Shown here in pieces: positions 47,908 through 56,385 of a stretch of DNA of 64,000 nucleotides. Source of the DNA: a virus; the IMG/VR virus record IMGVR_UViG_3300045051_000978, positions 62,001 through 126,000 of that record; one strand, written 5' to 3'. Both the position numbers and the translations under genes were made by a program. Below the pieces are notes generated by a model. The model was not told where the DNA came from, ran no database searches, and worked only from the letters and a program-made list of their open reading frames with translations. Positions within the stretch are counted from its first letter, which is position 1. Every line of letters begins with the position of its first letter.

Positions 47908-48269
47908 CGCCCTGAGAGCATGGCCAGCATGATGAGCAACGCATCGCGCTGCTGATCAGACGGCGGAGTGTGCTTCACGTAGAGACCGGCCACGATGTCG
48001 TCGCCCACGCTCTCCTGCTTATGCCCACCGAGCGCGAGGGCACAGGCCCCCAGGGCTCCCGTGGCAGCGGACAGCTCGCCTTCCCCGACGGCTTCGTCGT
48101 GGTACTTGTTGGTGTAGGCTTCGTGCGCGTCCACGACCATTCGATTGGAACGGAGCACGTCCGCGACCCGCGACCGGAAGGCAGCGGCCGACTCATCTTC
48201 CGCCTTGGGCGCGATACCGAACTGCCCGACGTACATGCTGGCGATTTCGATTCCGTCTGATGCTGGCAT
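47904..48269 (-). CDS. Unknown protein
   Basis: 121 residues. FRSRVADVLRSNRMVVDAHE, Ala-rich middle and helical end (QQRDALLIMLAMLSGR). No family recognised. GTTTAC lies in the gap just upstream of the ATG. Confidence 0.55.
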   Translation of the reverse strand: MPASDGIEIASMYVGQFGIAPKAEDESAAAFRSRVADVLRSNRMVVDAHEAYTNKYHDEAVGEGELSAATGALGACALALGGHKQESVGDDIVAGLYVKHTPPSDQQRDALLIMLAMLSGR

Positions 48270-48295
48270 AGTGTGTTTCTTTGTTTACGGGTTGA

Positions 48296-48853
48296 TCACG
48301 CAGATTCAACCCAGGTTTGGAGGGGAAAGATTTTGCGGTCGCCACCCAGGCCGTCCCTGTGCAACAACGAGCAGACGCCCTCGGCCTGCTCCTTGGTGTC
48401 GTGGGTGTCCTTGGAGACGTTGTGCGGGTACTCGGTGCTGACCTGGACCGGCCACTTGGCGCAGCTGCGGTACTTCCCGATCTGCGTGGTCAGCACGGGG
48501 TTGTCGATCTTGCGCACGATGTCCAAGGCGAACGGACAGCCGATGATCTCAGGGTCCCTGGCAGCGCTGACGCCCTTTGCGTAATCGACAGCCTTCTCGA
48601 AATCCGTAAACACCGTGCGCGTGGCCAGGACACGCGCCATGGGCTGATCGCTGTCGTCGTTGCAGATGACGAGGAAGCCCGGGTAGCCGGTGATGGCGAC
48701 GGCTTGCCGGTAGACGGCGAGCTTGGCGTAGTAGGCAGTCCACTCCGGCGCATCTCGGTCGCTGACCGTGGCGAGACTGCGGGTGGCGGCGTGGGCGGCG
48801 TTCTTGGCCGCATCCACGTCACGCTTCAGCTGGATGATCTCTCGACTCGTCAT
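48296..48853 (-). CDS. Phage protein with HNVSKDTHDT motif
   Basis: 185 residues. The C-terminal part, with EYPHNVSKDTHDTKEQAEGV then GDRKIFPLQTWVE, is a widespread phage motif of unknown function, often annotated hypothetical. The N-terminus is coiled-coil-like. Coupled downstream. Confidence 0.65.
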   Translation of the reverse strand: MTSREIIQLKRDVDAAKNAAHAATRSLATVSDRDAPEWTAYYAKLAVYRQAVAITGYPGFLVICNDDSDQPMARVLATRTVFTDFEKAVDYAKGVSAARDPEIIGCPFALDIVRKIDNPVLTTQIGKYRSCAKWPVQVSTEYPHNVSKDTHDTKEQAEGVCSLLHRDGLGGDRKIFPLQTWVESA

Positions 48854-49185
48854 AGGGGTTTCTCCTCGAAGAACGCCGCCTGGAACGGTCCGACCTGCTC
48901 AGCCGGGCGGACAGCGCGGATCAGGTTACCGAGGGCTCGCGTCATGCTGATGCCGGCACCGTACTTGGCACCGACGTGCGCCATGACAGGCGCGAGCCTG
49001 CCCTCGGCCATGATGCGACGAACCAGGACGACGAAGCGCTCCGCAGTGATGCCCTCGCTGCGCAGCAGGCCGGCGCGGATGCGATCCTGAAGATCAGCCA
49101 TGTCCTGCGCCACCGTCTTGCCCTGGGCGCGCAGACTGGCTTCGTAACGCATCCGGTTGCGCGCTGCTCGCTGCTTCTGGGTCAT
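48850..49185 (-). CDS. Unknown protein
   Basis: 111 residues, helical and basic. RMRYEASLRAQGKTVAQDMA and ISMTRALGNLIRAVRPA. No family recognised. Confidence 0.55.
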   Translation of the reverse strand: MTQKQRAARNRMRYEASLRAQGKTVAQDMADLQDRIRAGLLRSEGITAERFVVLVRRIMAEGRLAPVMAHVGAKYGAGISMTRALGNLIRAVRPAEQVGPFQAAFFEEKPL

Positions 49186-49191
49186 ATTCGT

Positions 49192-49452
49192 TTACACTGG
49201 GAGTTCCGTTTTGAACATCTCGCGCCACTCCTGGCGCACGAGCGCGCCGTAGCCTCGGGTCACGAGACCGCGAGCTGCCTGAAGCGCCTTGCGCCTCCAC
49301 GCTTCGCTGACGCGCTTCTGGTTCATCTTGCCCCAGTAGTGGTACCAGGAGGCGTTCTGGCGAAACTGCCTGAACAGGTCCTGATCAGGCGCAGGCATGC
49401 GGCGGAAGCGAGCGCGCTCCTCGGCACTGGCATACTGTGCTGCGGTCTTCAT
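49192..49452 (-). CDS. Small basic protein
   Basis: 86 residues. RFRRMPAPDQDLFRQFRQNA and KALQAARGLVTRGYGALV. Its TAA stop is part of GTGTAAAC, one of the over-represented hexamers. Confidence 0.55.
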   Translation of the reverse strand: MKTAAQYASAEERARFRRMPAPDQDLFRQFRQNASWYHYWGKMNQKRVSEAWRRKALQAARGLVTRGYGALVRQEWREMFKTELPV

Positions 49453-50009
49453 GACTTGGCTTTGAGGTAGAGGGTGCAGCCGGTGATCCAGATGCGCCGC
49501 ATGTCGCGGGCATCCTCAGGTGTCTGCTTGTAGTTGAGCCACCGGCATCGAGCGTAAGCGTGTGTGAACTGGATGGCGCGCTTGGCAGATCGAGCGCGCA
49601 CGTGAAGCACGAGCTGGCGCGTCTGGTCGCCGGCCGCAGTGACGCGGTAGTTGTTACCGGCCGTCTCCCTGTTGACGACCATCGAGTCGAACGCCGGCAC
49701 CAGCTCCGGGTGCATCTCGATCTCCTTCACCGGAACGGGCAAGCGCCCAGGCATGGTAACGGTCCAGATGCTCTCCCATTCGTACACCTGGACGTGTCCG
49801 GCGTGCCCGCTGAAGAGGAAGTGTCCGAACCTCACGTGCTGCCGCAGGACCACGCGCTCCTTCCGCCTGTAGTCGAGGAACGTGCTCAGCGCCTCCGTCT
49901 GCTCCGGGATGTTGGCGAACGGAATCAGCTGCCCGCGCTTGGTGATGGCGAACGCGCCGGACGCCGGAGCGTAGTGGAACTGACAGCCGTAGTAGGGTTC
50001 AGATTTCAT
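49449..50009 (-). CDS. Unknown protein
   Basis: 186 residues. IWTVTMPGRLPVPVKEIEMH and YRVTAAGDQTRQLVLHVRAR, beta-rich with a basic C-terminus. No family recognised. Confidence 0.55.
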   Translation of the reverse strand: MKSEPYYGCQFHYAPASGAFAITKRGQLIPFANIPEQTEALSTFLDYRRKERVVLRQHVRFGHFLFSGHAGHVQVYEWESIWTVTMPGRLPVPVKEIEMHPELVPAFDSMVVNRETAGNNYRVTAAGDQTRQLVLHVRARSAKRAIQFTHAYARCRWLNYKQTPEDARDMRRIWITGCTLYLKAKS

Positions 50010-50033
50010 GGTCAGACGGGTGGGCGATGACGG

Positions 50034-50609
50034 TTACGTGGTGACGCCAGGGATGCTGAGGACTTCGCTGAACTTGGCGAACAGTTCGTCCGCGGTGCGT
50101 CCGGTGACGTAGATTTGCAGGCGAGCGCCGGCAGGGCCTTCGCCATCGGTGCAGACCGTGACGAACTTGTTGTCGTTGCCAAACGCAACGCGCAGGCGCT
50201 CATTCACCTCTTCGGCGATCCGCTTGGCTTCGTCGCGGATGCCGCTGTGCTTCTTCCGATTCGCTTCCTGCTGATCGAGGGTGGCCTTCGCGATGGGAAT
50301 CTGCTCACCGATCCACTGGCTGACGACGGACTCCCAGTTGGCGTCGGTGGTCTTGACGCGCAGCTCGGCCAAGCAGTGGATGCGTCCCTTGCAGCCGCGG
50401 CGGGGGTCCACCTCGAAGACCAGGGTGGAGAAGTCGGAGGAGTTGCGCGTCCGACGCACGCCGATGGACACGCCTTCGCGGTGGATGAAGGTCTGCCAGC
50501 GGTTGTGGTAACCCTGACGGAGAAGCGCCTCTTCGCTGCGCAGGAAGCCCAGGCGCATGAGGGCGGGGGCGACAGACTCGGCGGAGACGGACTCGGTTGC
50601 GGCGTTCAT
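50034..50609 (-). CDS. Unknown protein, promoter-proximal
   Basis: 191 residues from ATG 50609, 9 nt after the -10 of a promoter. RVAFGNDNKFVTVCTDGEGP then LQIYVTGRTADELFAKF. No family recognised. Confidence 0.65.
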   Translation of the reverse strand: MNAATESVSAESVAPALMRLGFLRSEEALLRQGYHNRWQTFIHREGVSIGVRRTRNSSDFSTLVFEVDPRRGCKGRIHCLAELRVKTTDANWESVVSQWIGEQIPIAKATLDQQEANRKKHSGIRDEAKRIAEEVNERLRVAFGNDNKFVTVCTDGEGPAGARLQIYVTGRTADELFAKFSEVLSIPGVTT

Positions 50610-50618
50610 TGTGGCGTC

Positions 50619-50647
50619 ACTGTATACAGAATGAACGCCACCGTCAA
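50619..50647 (-). promoter_or_regulatory. Sigma70-like promoter, near-leaderless
   Basis: Minus strand: TTGACG (50642-50647), 17 bp, TACAGT (50619-50624), then 9 nt to ATG 50609. Strong match. Confidence 0.65.
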
Positions 50648-50664
50648 CCACAAATGTGAAACGT

Positions 50665-50961
50665 TTACAGAAGCTGCGTCATCGGTTCCTGGTCTGGTGG
50701 CTCAGGCAGGTTCGGATCAGGCAACACGTCCGGCACGTCTTTGAGCGCCTGGGCAATCGCCTGAACCGTGCGCACCCAGAGATCGCACTGGCGTGGATTA
50801 TCAGAGAAGGGCACGTCGTCCGAACGCCGGTACGCTTCAAGCACCAGATCGAAGCCGTTGATCGTGATCACCTCAGGCACGTTGGTGCTGTGCCCACGGC
50901 AACCGTTTGGAGTGCAGGGCTGCCCGCACTCGTACTCACCGCAGACAACCTCAACGTTCAT
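50665..50961 (-). CDS. Cys-rich small protein
   Basis: 98 residues from ATG 50961. CGEYECGQPCTPNGCRGHST near the start is a dense Cys cluster likely to bind metal. C-terminus is Pro/Leu-rich (DPNLPEPPDQEP). Confidence 0.6.
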   Translation of the reverse strand: MNVEVVCGEYECGQPCTPNGCRGHSTNVPEVITINGFDLVLEAYRRSDDVPFSDNPRQCDLWVRTVQAIAQALKDVPDVLPDPNLPEPPDQEPMTQLL

Positions 50962-51236
50962 GGCTCCGATCCTCCCAGCCAATCTGCGCTGTACCAGCCG
51001 GCGTCGAGCCAACCCTGCTCAACGCCGTGGCAGCACTTGCTCTGCACCACGATGCCGGTCACCGCTCCAGGGTCTTCCTGAATGCCCGTGACGATCACCT
51101 GGATCGGAACAAACTGACAGTATTCGCACACTCTTCTATCTGTTCGCCTAAACTCTGGCATCTGTGCGTAGTGGGAGAACAGGCGCGCACCAGGCGTGAT
51201 GCGCGCCGCCGTTTCCCGGGTGAAGCGCACACTCAT
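50958..51236 (-). CDS. Small protein with CxxC
   Basis: 92 residues. CEYCQFVPIQVIVTG and KCCHGVEQGWLDAGWYS suggest a zinc site. Coupled to both neighbours. Confidence 0.55.
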   Translation of the reverse strand: MSVRFTRETAARITPGARLFSHYAQMPEFRRTDRRVCEYCQFVPIQVIVTGIQEDPGAVTGIVVQSKCCHGVEQGWLDAGWYSADWLGGSEP

Positions 51237-52345
51237 ACCTGCACGGGTTCAGCGCCGTCGTCTACAGCTTCAGCACCTTCCTGGAGCACGTAGTCCTGCC
51301 ATGGGTGGTCGGGTACGCCGATCCAGGTGCAATCCTCTTCGTAGACCTGCGTCACGCCCGCGCCGCGCAGCCGGCCCTTGGAAGCGTTGACACCCCGGGC
51401 AACGAACGTGCAGCGCTGCAAACGCGTCTGCTCGATGTACGCATTCGGCGCAGCTTCGAGCAGGATCGCTTGAGCCCACTCCGTGTTGCTCTGCTTGAAT
51501 ACGAAACGCGAATCAGCAACGACCATGCGCGTGCGCAACGTGCCCTCGGCCACGGCGCGGAAGTCGAGCGCCCAGTTACAGTCCCAGGCGCTGAAATTGC
51601 GCACCAACACGTCCGCGGCGTTGTCCGTGTCGCAGAAGATCGCCCGAATGAATCCCTCGCTCGTGCAGTCCGTGATCGTCGTGCGGTCGTTGACACCGAA
51701 GCCGGCGTGCGCGGGCGTCGGCGCAAGCACCTGAACGTTGGTGACGTGATTGGCCATGTGCAGAAGACCAGGACGCTTCACGCAGCCCATGTAAACAGCC
51801 GTGATGTAATTCTCCACACCAGCGAGCGCCCGCGTGATGACCCTGCAATCGACGATGCTGTTGCCGCCGTCAGCAAGCGCTTCAGCTGCGTTGTTGACCA
51901 GGATGCCGAAACCTTCATTCACCTCGCCCGACCAGACGCGCATGCCCACCACGTCCTGGACGACCACATCCTTCACCGTCGCGCAGGTCGAGTAGATGTG
52001 GATCGCAACGGTCGGCACCTTGATCTCGGAGCAGTCCAGGGTGAATCCCTCCATCCGCATGGCATGGGAAACGCCCTTGGTGCGCGCACCACCCGTCAGC
52101 AGCTCAACGTACTGCGCGTCCTTCCCTCCGATCTTCGTGTCCACGTTCCTGGCCTTGATCTTGGTCAGGTGCGAACCAGCACCGATGAGGAAGCAGCCTG
52201 GAGCAAGGACGCACAGGTCGTTGCTCTCGAACGCGAATCCGCCCTGCGTCGTGTACTCGCCTTCCATCAGCTGGAAGGTTGTCCCGGGCTGCCGGTTGTT
52301 GCGCAGCACCGTGTCGATGGAGCCTGGAGGAATGGTAATGGTCAT
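51233..52345 (-). CDS. Beta-helix tailspike or receptor-binding protein
   Basis: 370 residues. MTITIPPGSIDTVLRNNRQP, then repeated short strands with N/D turns (LVNNAAEALADGGNSIVDC, VTNVQVLAPTPAHAGFGVND, ADSRFVFKQSNTEWAQAI), as in pectate-lyase-like right-handed beta-helices. In phages these bind and often cleave host surface polysaccharide. It matches a phage that also encodes glycan-modifying enzymes. Confidence 0.75.
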   Translation of the reverse strand: MTITIPPGSIDTVLRNNRQPGTTFQLMEGEYTTQGGFAFESNDLCVLAPGCFLIGAGSHLTKIKARNVDTKIGGKDAQYVELLTGGARTKGVSHAMRMEGFTLDCSEIKVPTVAIHIYSTCATVKDVVVQDVVGMRVWSGEVNEGFGILVNNAAEALADGGNSIVDCRVITRALAGVENYITAVYMGCVKRPGLLHMANHVTNVQVLAPTPAHAGFGVNDRTTITDCTSEGFIRAIFCDTDNAADVLVRNFSAWDCNWALDFRAVAEGTLRTRMVVADSRFVFKQSNTEWAQAILLEAAPNAYIEQTRLQRCTFVARGVNASKGRLRGAGVTQVYEEDCTWIGVPDHPWQDYVLQEGAEAVDDGAEPVQV

Positions 52346-52857
52346 GGCGTCTGTGTGTGTTCCAGTTTGCTGAAGTGCTCGGCAGCCCCCTTCATTCCCC
52401 GCTCCGAGCAGACACGTTTGAACAGCCTAGCAAGCGTAGCGCGCTCCTGGGCGTCAGCGTACGACATGAGATCGTGGGCCGATGCGTGCATGTACTTCGG
52501 GTCGAACCAGACCTCGTCCGCCGTGGTCTTCACGGCACCCTCCTCGTCGTACGGCCGGTGCTCGTTGTCCAGGCGGATGGCCTCGGCCAGGATTAGAAGG
52601 GCGTTGCGGACACGCAAGCTCGAACCGCCGCCGGCATGCGTGCGAAAGCGCGTGCTCGGCATCCCGGATGGTTCGGTCAGAGACATCCCCAACCAGGCGT
52701 CACCGTCGTCGCTGAAGATGATGCGTATCTTGGGGAAGAAGGTGCCGTCGTGGTCGTCGTGCGACCGCTCGTAGATCGTTCGTGTGCGGAGCTGCGGCAG
52801 CCAGAAGTTATCTTCCAATAAGCTCCGCACCATAGACTGGGCTTTTTCTGGGGTCAT
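52342..52857 (-). CDS. Tagged protein
   Basis: 171 residues. MTPEKAQSMVRSLLEDNFW is the tag (MVRSLLED). The body has IRIIFSDDGDAWLGMSLTEP and RNALLILAEAIRLDNEH. No family recognised. Follows the tailspike by ATGA. Confidence 0.65.
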   Translation of the reverse strand: MTPEKAQSMVRSLLEDNFWLPQLRTRTIYERSHDDHDGTFFPKIRIIFSDDGDAWLGMSLTEPSGMPSTRFRTHAGGGSSLRVRNALLILAEAIRLDNEHRPYDEEGAVKTTADEVWFDPKYMHASAHDLMSYADAQERATLARLFKRVCSERGMKGAAEHFSKLEHTQTP

Positions 52858-53035
52858 AGTCGTCAGGTTGGTTGTCGAAGGCTGAGAGGACGAGCAGCAG
52901 GAAGATGACGAAAATACAGAGGAAGCCGATCACCAGGATGGTCGTATGAAAGCGCGTGCGCCATGCGACGTGCGCCATCAGCTCATCGGGCGGTTCATCG
53001 GCCGATGGTTCCGTAAACAACCAGCGCAGCTTCAT
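52808..53035 (-). CDS. Small membrane protein
   Basis: 75 residues from ATG 53035. One strong transmembrane helix (TTILVIGFLCIFVIFLLLVL) in the centre. Overlaps the next gene by 50 bp. Confidence 0.65.
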   Translation of the reverse strand: MKLRWLFTEPSADEPPDELMAHVAWRTRFHTTILVIGFLCIFVIFLLLVLSAFDNQPDDYDPRKSPVYGAELIGR

Positions 53036-53313
53036 CGCATCGCCCATCCTTGCACGCGCACGAGGTTGCCGTCTTCATCGTACGTCAGGTGAAGCCGCGC
53101 CTTGTTCGAGCGCGCAATGGATCGATGCGCCTCGACAAGCACGGCATCTTTCTCCGGGAAGCGCGACACGAGCCTGTCACCCTCGTAGTGATTGACCTCG
53201 GCGCTGCCGGTGTGCGCGATGTTCACGAAGCGCCGCAGCACCTCCTGCTCCACCTGCTCCAGGTCAACGGTGATGACCTTATTGATGGTCAGGGTTTTCT
53301 TGGGCGGCTGCAT
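53032..53313 (-). CDS. Unknown protein
   Basis: 93 residues from ATG 53313. [20 protein letters not shown] then [20 protein letters not shown]. Overlaps the HldE 3' end by 35 bp. No family recognised. Confidence 0.55.
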   Translation of the reverse strand: MQPPKKTLTINKVITVDLEQVEQEVLRRFVNIAHTGSAEVNHYEGDRLVSRFPEKDAVLVEAHRSIARSNKARLHLTYDEDGNLVRVQGWAMR

Positions 53314-54763
53314 GGATGGATGTGCTGGACAGTGGGAGGTTGCGGTGAATGTATACGGCTTGTCCACCGTATTTCTGGACCTTCTCACGCTCCTCGATGC
53401 CGGCGGGCGTGTCCTTCGATTCGTCGCCGTGAACGACCACATCAGGACGCAGGCGCTCAATGAGCGCGGCTGGTGAAGACTCGTCAAACCCCACTACTGC
53501 ATCGACGCAGGCCAGGGCTGCAAGGACTTCAGCGCGATGTGACCAGGTGTTGATCGGGCGGTCCTGGCCCTTGAGTTCACGAACGCTGCGGTCGGAGTTG
53601 AGCGCCACGATCAGCTTGTTGCCGAGCGCGCTGGCCTGCTTGAGCAGGTCCACGTGCCCAGCGTGCAGCAGATCGAAGCAGCCGTTGGCCATGACGATGA
53701 CCTCCTCCGGCTCGCGCTGGTCGTAAACCTCAATGAAGTCGTCCACCGTCTCAAACACCTTCTGTTCCCAAACCGTCTGCGGCAGTGCGTCCAGGAGCTG
53801 CTCGCGCAACACTGGCGCTGTATACGGCATGGCCACACAGATGCGTCCAGCCTCGCACGCCAACTGACACGCCTGGTCGAGTGGCACGTTGCTGCCAAGG
53901 CACAGCCCGAGCACTGCGGCGATGGTGTCACCTGCGCCTGTCACGTCCATCACCTCCACCTCGCCAGCCTTGGCGTGCTTCGCGAATTTGCTGGTCCGCT
54001 GGTGGTAGTAGATGCCCTCGTGCCCCGCGGTGATGACGACACCGTACGCGTTGAAGCGCTCCATGAGGTGACGCATCACGTCACCGATGGGCGTGTCCTG
54101 TGTGATCGTGCGCCCGTAGAAGTGCTCCGCCTCCGTCCAGTTGGGCTTGATGAGCGTGCATCGTGCGTACGCCTCCACCGCGGCTGATCCAGGCTTCGGG
54201 TCCACGATCCACGGAATGCCGCGACGGTCGCAGAACTCCTTGATCACGATACAGGCTTCCGGCGTCACCGTGCCCTTGCCGTAATCCGAAACGATGACGG
54301 CATGCACCTCGTCCTTCGTTTCGAGGAAGCGCGCCAGGAAGGACGCGTCGCAGGTACAGGCAGCGTCGTGATCGAGGCGCACGTACTGGTGCATGCGCTG
54401 CCCCTGCCGGCCGATGATGCGCGTCTTGCGCGTCGTGTAGTTGGCCGAGGCTGCGGGCGTGATGGTGAGTCCGTGACCGCTGACCAGGTTCATCAGTCGC
54501 CTGCTGGTGTCGTCGTTGCCGTAGCAGGTGATCAGATTTGCCTGACCGCCGAGACTCACGACGTTGGCCGCGACATTGCCTGCCCCTCCCAATCTGTAAA
54601 CGGTTTCGTGCGGCTTGAGGACCGGCACAGGCGCTTCAGGCGACAAGCGCGTCGGCGTGCACTCGACGTACTCGTCCACCATCACGTCGCCGAAGACGAC
54701 AACCTTTTTGTTTTTGAAGCCGCGAACGGCCTGTCGCAGTTGATAAGCGCTACTGGAGTTCAT
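53279..54763 (-). CDS. hldE: Bifunctional heptose-7-phosphate kinase / heptose-1-phosphate adenylyltransferase
   Basis: 494 residues from ATG 54763. The N-terminal ribokinase-like kinase has [17 protein letters not shown] and DVTGAGDT (near residue 273). The C-terminal nucleotidyltransferase begins [17 protein letters not shown] near residue 355, with the HxGH-type motif. The pair makes ADP-heptose precursors for LPS inner core. Both domains are complete and length fits HldE. A phage copy suggests LPS or glycan remodelling. Confidence 0.92.
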   Translation of the reverse strand: MNSSSAYQLRQAVRGFKNKKVVVFGDVMVDEYVECTPTRLSPEAPVPVLKPHETVYRLGGAGNVAANVVSLGGQANLITCYGNDDTSRRLMNLVSGHGLTITPAASANYTTRKTRIIGRQGQRMHQYVRLDHDAACTCDASFLARFLETKDEVHAVIVSDYGKGTVTPEACIVIKEFCDRRGIPWIVDPKPGSAAVEAYARCTLIKPNWTEAEHFYGRTITQDTPIGDVMRHLMERFNAYGVVITAGHEGIYYHQRTSKFAKHAKAGEVEVMDVTGAGDTIAAVLGLCLGSNVPLDQACQLACEAGRICVAMPYTAPVLREQLLDALPQTVWEQKVFETVDDFIEVYDQREPEEVIVMANGCFDLLHAGHVDLLKQASALGNKLIVALNSDRSVRELKGQDRPINTWSHRAEVLAALACVDAVVGFDESSPAALIERLRPDVVVHGDESKDTPAGIEEREKVQKYGGQAVYIHRNLPLSSTSIHAAAQENPDHQ

Positions 54764-55157
54764 GGATAAGGTTGAGCGGCCCACTGTAATTGACCAGTAT
54801 GGACCGATCACCTGTCAGAACCGCAGCGCAGAACCTGTGGTGACCATCGATGATGGATGGCCTGAACGGAGTCGTCTGGTGCCATATCCAGTCGATGGCG
54901 ATGGGGTCTTCCCAGCCTGTGTCGATGAGCCAGGCGATGCGGCCCATGTGGTAGGATTTGTCGCGCAGCTTGACCGGCAGGTGCTTCACCTGATGTGGCA
55001 CGCCAGCATAGGCATCCGCTTCATGCGACACGTCAAAAACTGTAAACGGATTAGCCTCGTACGGATTCAGGTACTGCGCGATCCGTACGAGGCTAAGTTC
55101 GCAGATCAGATCGTCAGTTCGCCTGAGCTTGCACGTCAGCTGCGGGTTCGGGCGCAT
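54750..55157 (-). CDS. ParB/Srx-like protein
   Basis: 135 residues from ATG 55157. [18 protein letters not shown] is the GHHR motif of ParB/sulfiredoxin-fold domains. These domains bind nucleotides or act as nucleases. A GTAAAC site lies in the coding sequence. Overlaps the HldE start by 14 bp. Confidence 0.65.
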   Translation of the reverse strand: MRPNPQLTCKLRRTDDLICELSLVRIAQYLNPYEANPFTVFDVSHEADAYAGVPHQVKHLPVKLRDKSYHMGRIAWLIDTGWEDPIAIDWIWHQTTPFRPSIIDGHHRFCAAVLTGDRSILVNYSGPLNLIHELQ

Positions 55158-55377
55158 CACTGACCGGTACACCCGACGGATCACCTGCACCGGCTTGAAG
55201 CTTGACGCTGTCTTTGACAGCTGCTTTGTGTTCTGCGATCTGGCGCTCGATGCTCTTCGCGACTTCATACAGGCGATCTGACTCACGCCGAAGAGCGAGG
55301 GCGCGTCTACGCGTCGCTGCGGCCATCTCGACAGCTTCGGCGATTTCCACGGAAACAGAAACGACGCTCGGGTTCAC
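55114..55377 (-). CDS. Coiled-coil protein
   Basis: 87 residues from GTG 55377, just before the upstream stop. EIAEAVEMAAATRRRALAL then LYEVAKSIERQIAEHKAAVK is a likely coiled coil; the C-terminus is Pro/Ala-rich. Overlaps the next gene by 44 bp. Confidence 0.55.
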   Translation of the reverse strand: MNPSVVSVSVEIAEAVEMAAATRRRALALRRESDRLYEVAKSIERQIAEHKAAVKDSVKLQAGAGDPSGVPVSDAPEPAADVQAQAN

Positions 55378-56057
55378 ACCTCTTTTGCGAGATTGGATTG
55401 GTACTTGACGACCAGGGCAAAGCGCCCGTCCTCCATCTGGCGCGCCGAGCGCACCCAAGACCTGATCGTGCCGTCCTCCAGCTTGCAGCCGTAGACGTAA
55501 GCCGGCTCGCCGGTCGCCTCGATGAACAGGTTGGCCGAACATCCGTGCGTGATCGTGTACTCGCCACCCGTCCGCACATGCTTCACGCGATCCCCCGGCG
55601 CAAACAGCCAGGCCGGCGTGAACTCACGACGCACCGTCTCCTTCGACCGGCACATCCGGATCACGTCGCACAGGAACTGCACGACATCCGGCGACGCCAG
55701 GGACTCGGTCGCCTCGCGCAGCAGGACCGCGGCGCGGTGGGCCAGCTCCATGGGCGTAAGATCGCAGCTCCCGGCCACCGCAGGCAATCCGCCTTCAGGG
55801 GCGTGCTCCGCCTGATTGAGCGCCAGGACGACAGCCATTGCTGCCGCATCCCAGGACGCCGCGATGTCAGGCTTGGTCTTCCGCAGCTCGGTGAAGTCCG
55901 GCAGCTTGTCGCCGTTGAACGCCTTCCAGCCGCGAGTCTCGCAGTATTTCGTATACGCGATGTCGCCGGGTCGGTTGGGCTCGTGCTCAGGCTCGCTGAT
56001 TGGGGTGCTCGCCGCAGGCGGACCTTGATCTTCGTCGTCGTACAGGTTTTGTCCCAT
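55374..56057 (-). CDS. Unknown protein
   Basis: 227 residues. ASWDAAAMAVVLALNQAEHA, then FAPGDRVKHVRTGGEYTITH and VYGCKLEDGTIRSWV, a beta-rich segment of the kind found in SH3-like domains. No family recognised. Confidence 0.6.
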   Translation of the reverse strand: MGQNLYDDEDQGPPAASTPISEPEHEPNRPGDIAYTKYCETRGWKAFNGDKLPDFTELRKTKPDIAASWDAAAMAVVLALNQAEHAPEGGLPAVAGSCDLTPMELAHRAAVLLREATESLASPDVVQFLCDVIRMCRSKETVRREFTPAWLFAPGDRVKHVRTGGEYTITHGCSANLFIEATGEPAYVYGCKLEDGTIRSWVRSARQMEDGRFALVVKYQSNLAKEV

Positions 56058-56087
56058 GGTGATGTGCTTTGAGGGTTGACCGAAAGG

Positions 56088-56345
56088 TTACTCAGCGATG
56101 CGCCGCCGGTATTCTGCGACGCACTTCTTGGCGTCCAGGCACGAAATCGAAGTGCGCGCCTCAGCGCTTTTCATGATCAGCTCGCTGCGCTTCCATCGTC
56201 CGCACAGGCAGGTAGCGGCCCTGTCTTCGATGAAGTGAAAACGGTTGCTGCTGATGCAGGTCGGGAAAGCCCAGACGCCGTGCAGCCTCTTGACGTGTGC
56301 TCGCGCACTGGTGATGGCAGCCGGTGGTTGAGGAGGCGGCTTCAT
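56088..56345 (-). CDS. Small Cys-rich protein, promoter-proximal
   Basis: 85 residues from ATG 56345. CISSNRFHFIEDRAATCLCG and SCLDAKKCVAEYRRR suggest a zinc-binding protein. Its promoter -10 is 11 nt upstream. Confidence 0.6.
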   Translation of the reverse strand: MKPPPQPPAAITSARAHVKRLHGVWAFPTCISSNRFHFIEDRAATCLCGRWKRSELIMKSAEARTSISCLDAKKCVAEYRRRIAE

Positions 56346-56356
56346 GGGATCGGCAG

Positions 56357-56385
56357 TCTGTATACGAAAGCTGCGCCTGCGTCAA
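56357..56385 (-). promoter_or_regulatory. Sigma70-like promoter on the minus strand
   Basis: TTGACG (56380-56385), 17 bp, TACAGA (56357-56362), then 11 nt to ATG 56345. It lies at the end of the helicase gene; the -35 overlaps its last codons. Confidence 0.55.

Noticed and set aside
51305-52774. A long open frame antisense to the tailspike and tagged gene
   Set aside because: The reading is Arg/His/Val-rich and domain-free. The minus strand codes a convincing beta-helix protein.
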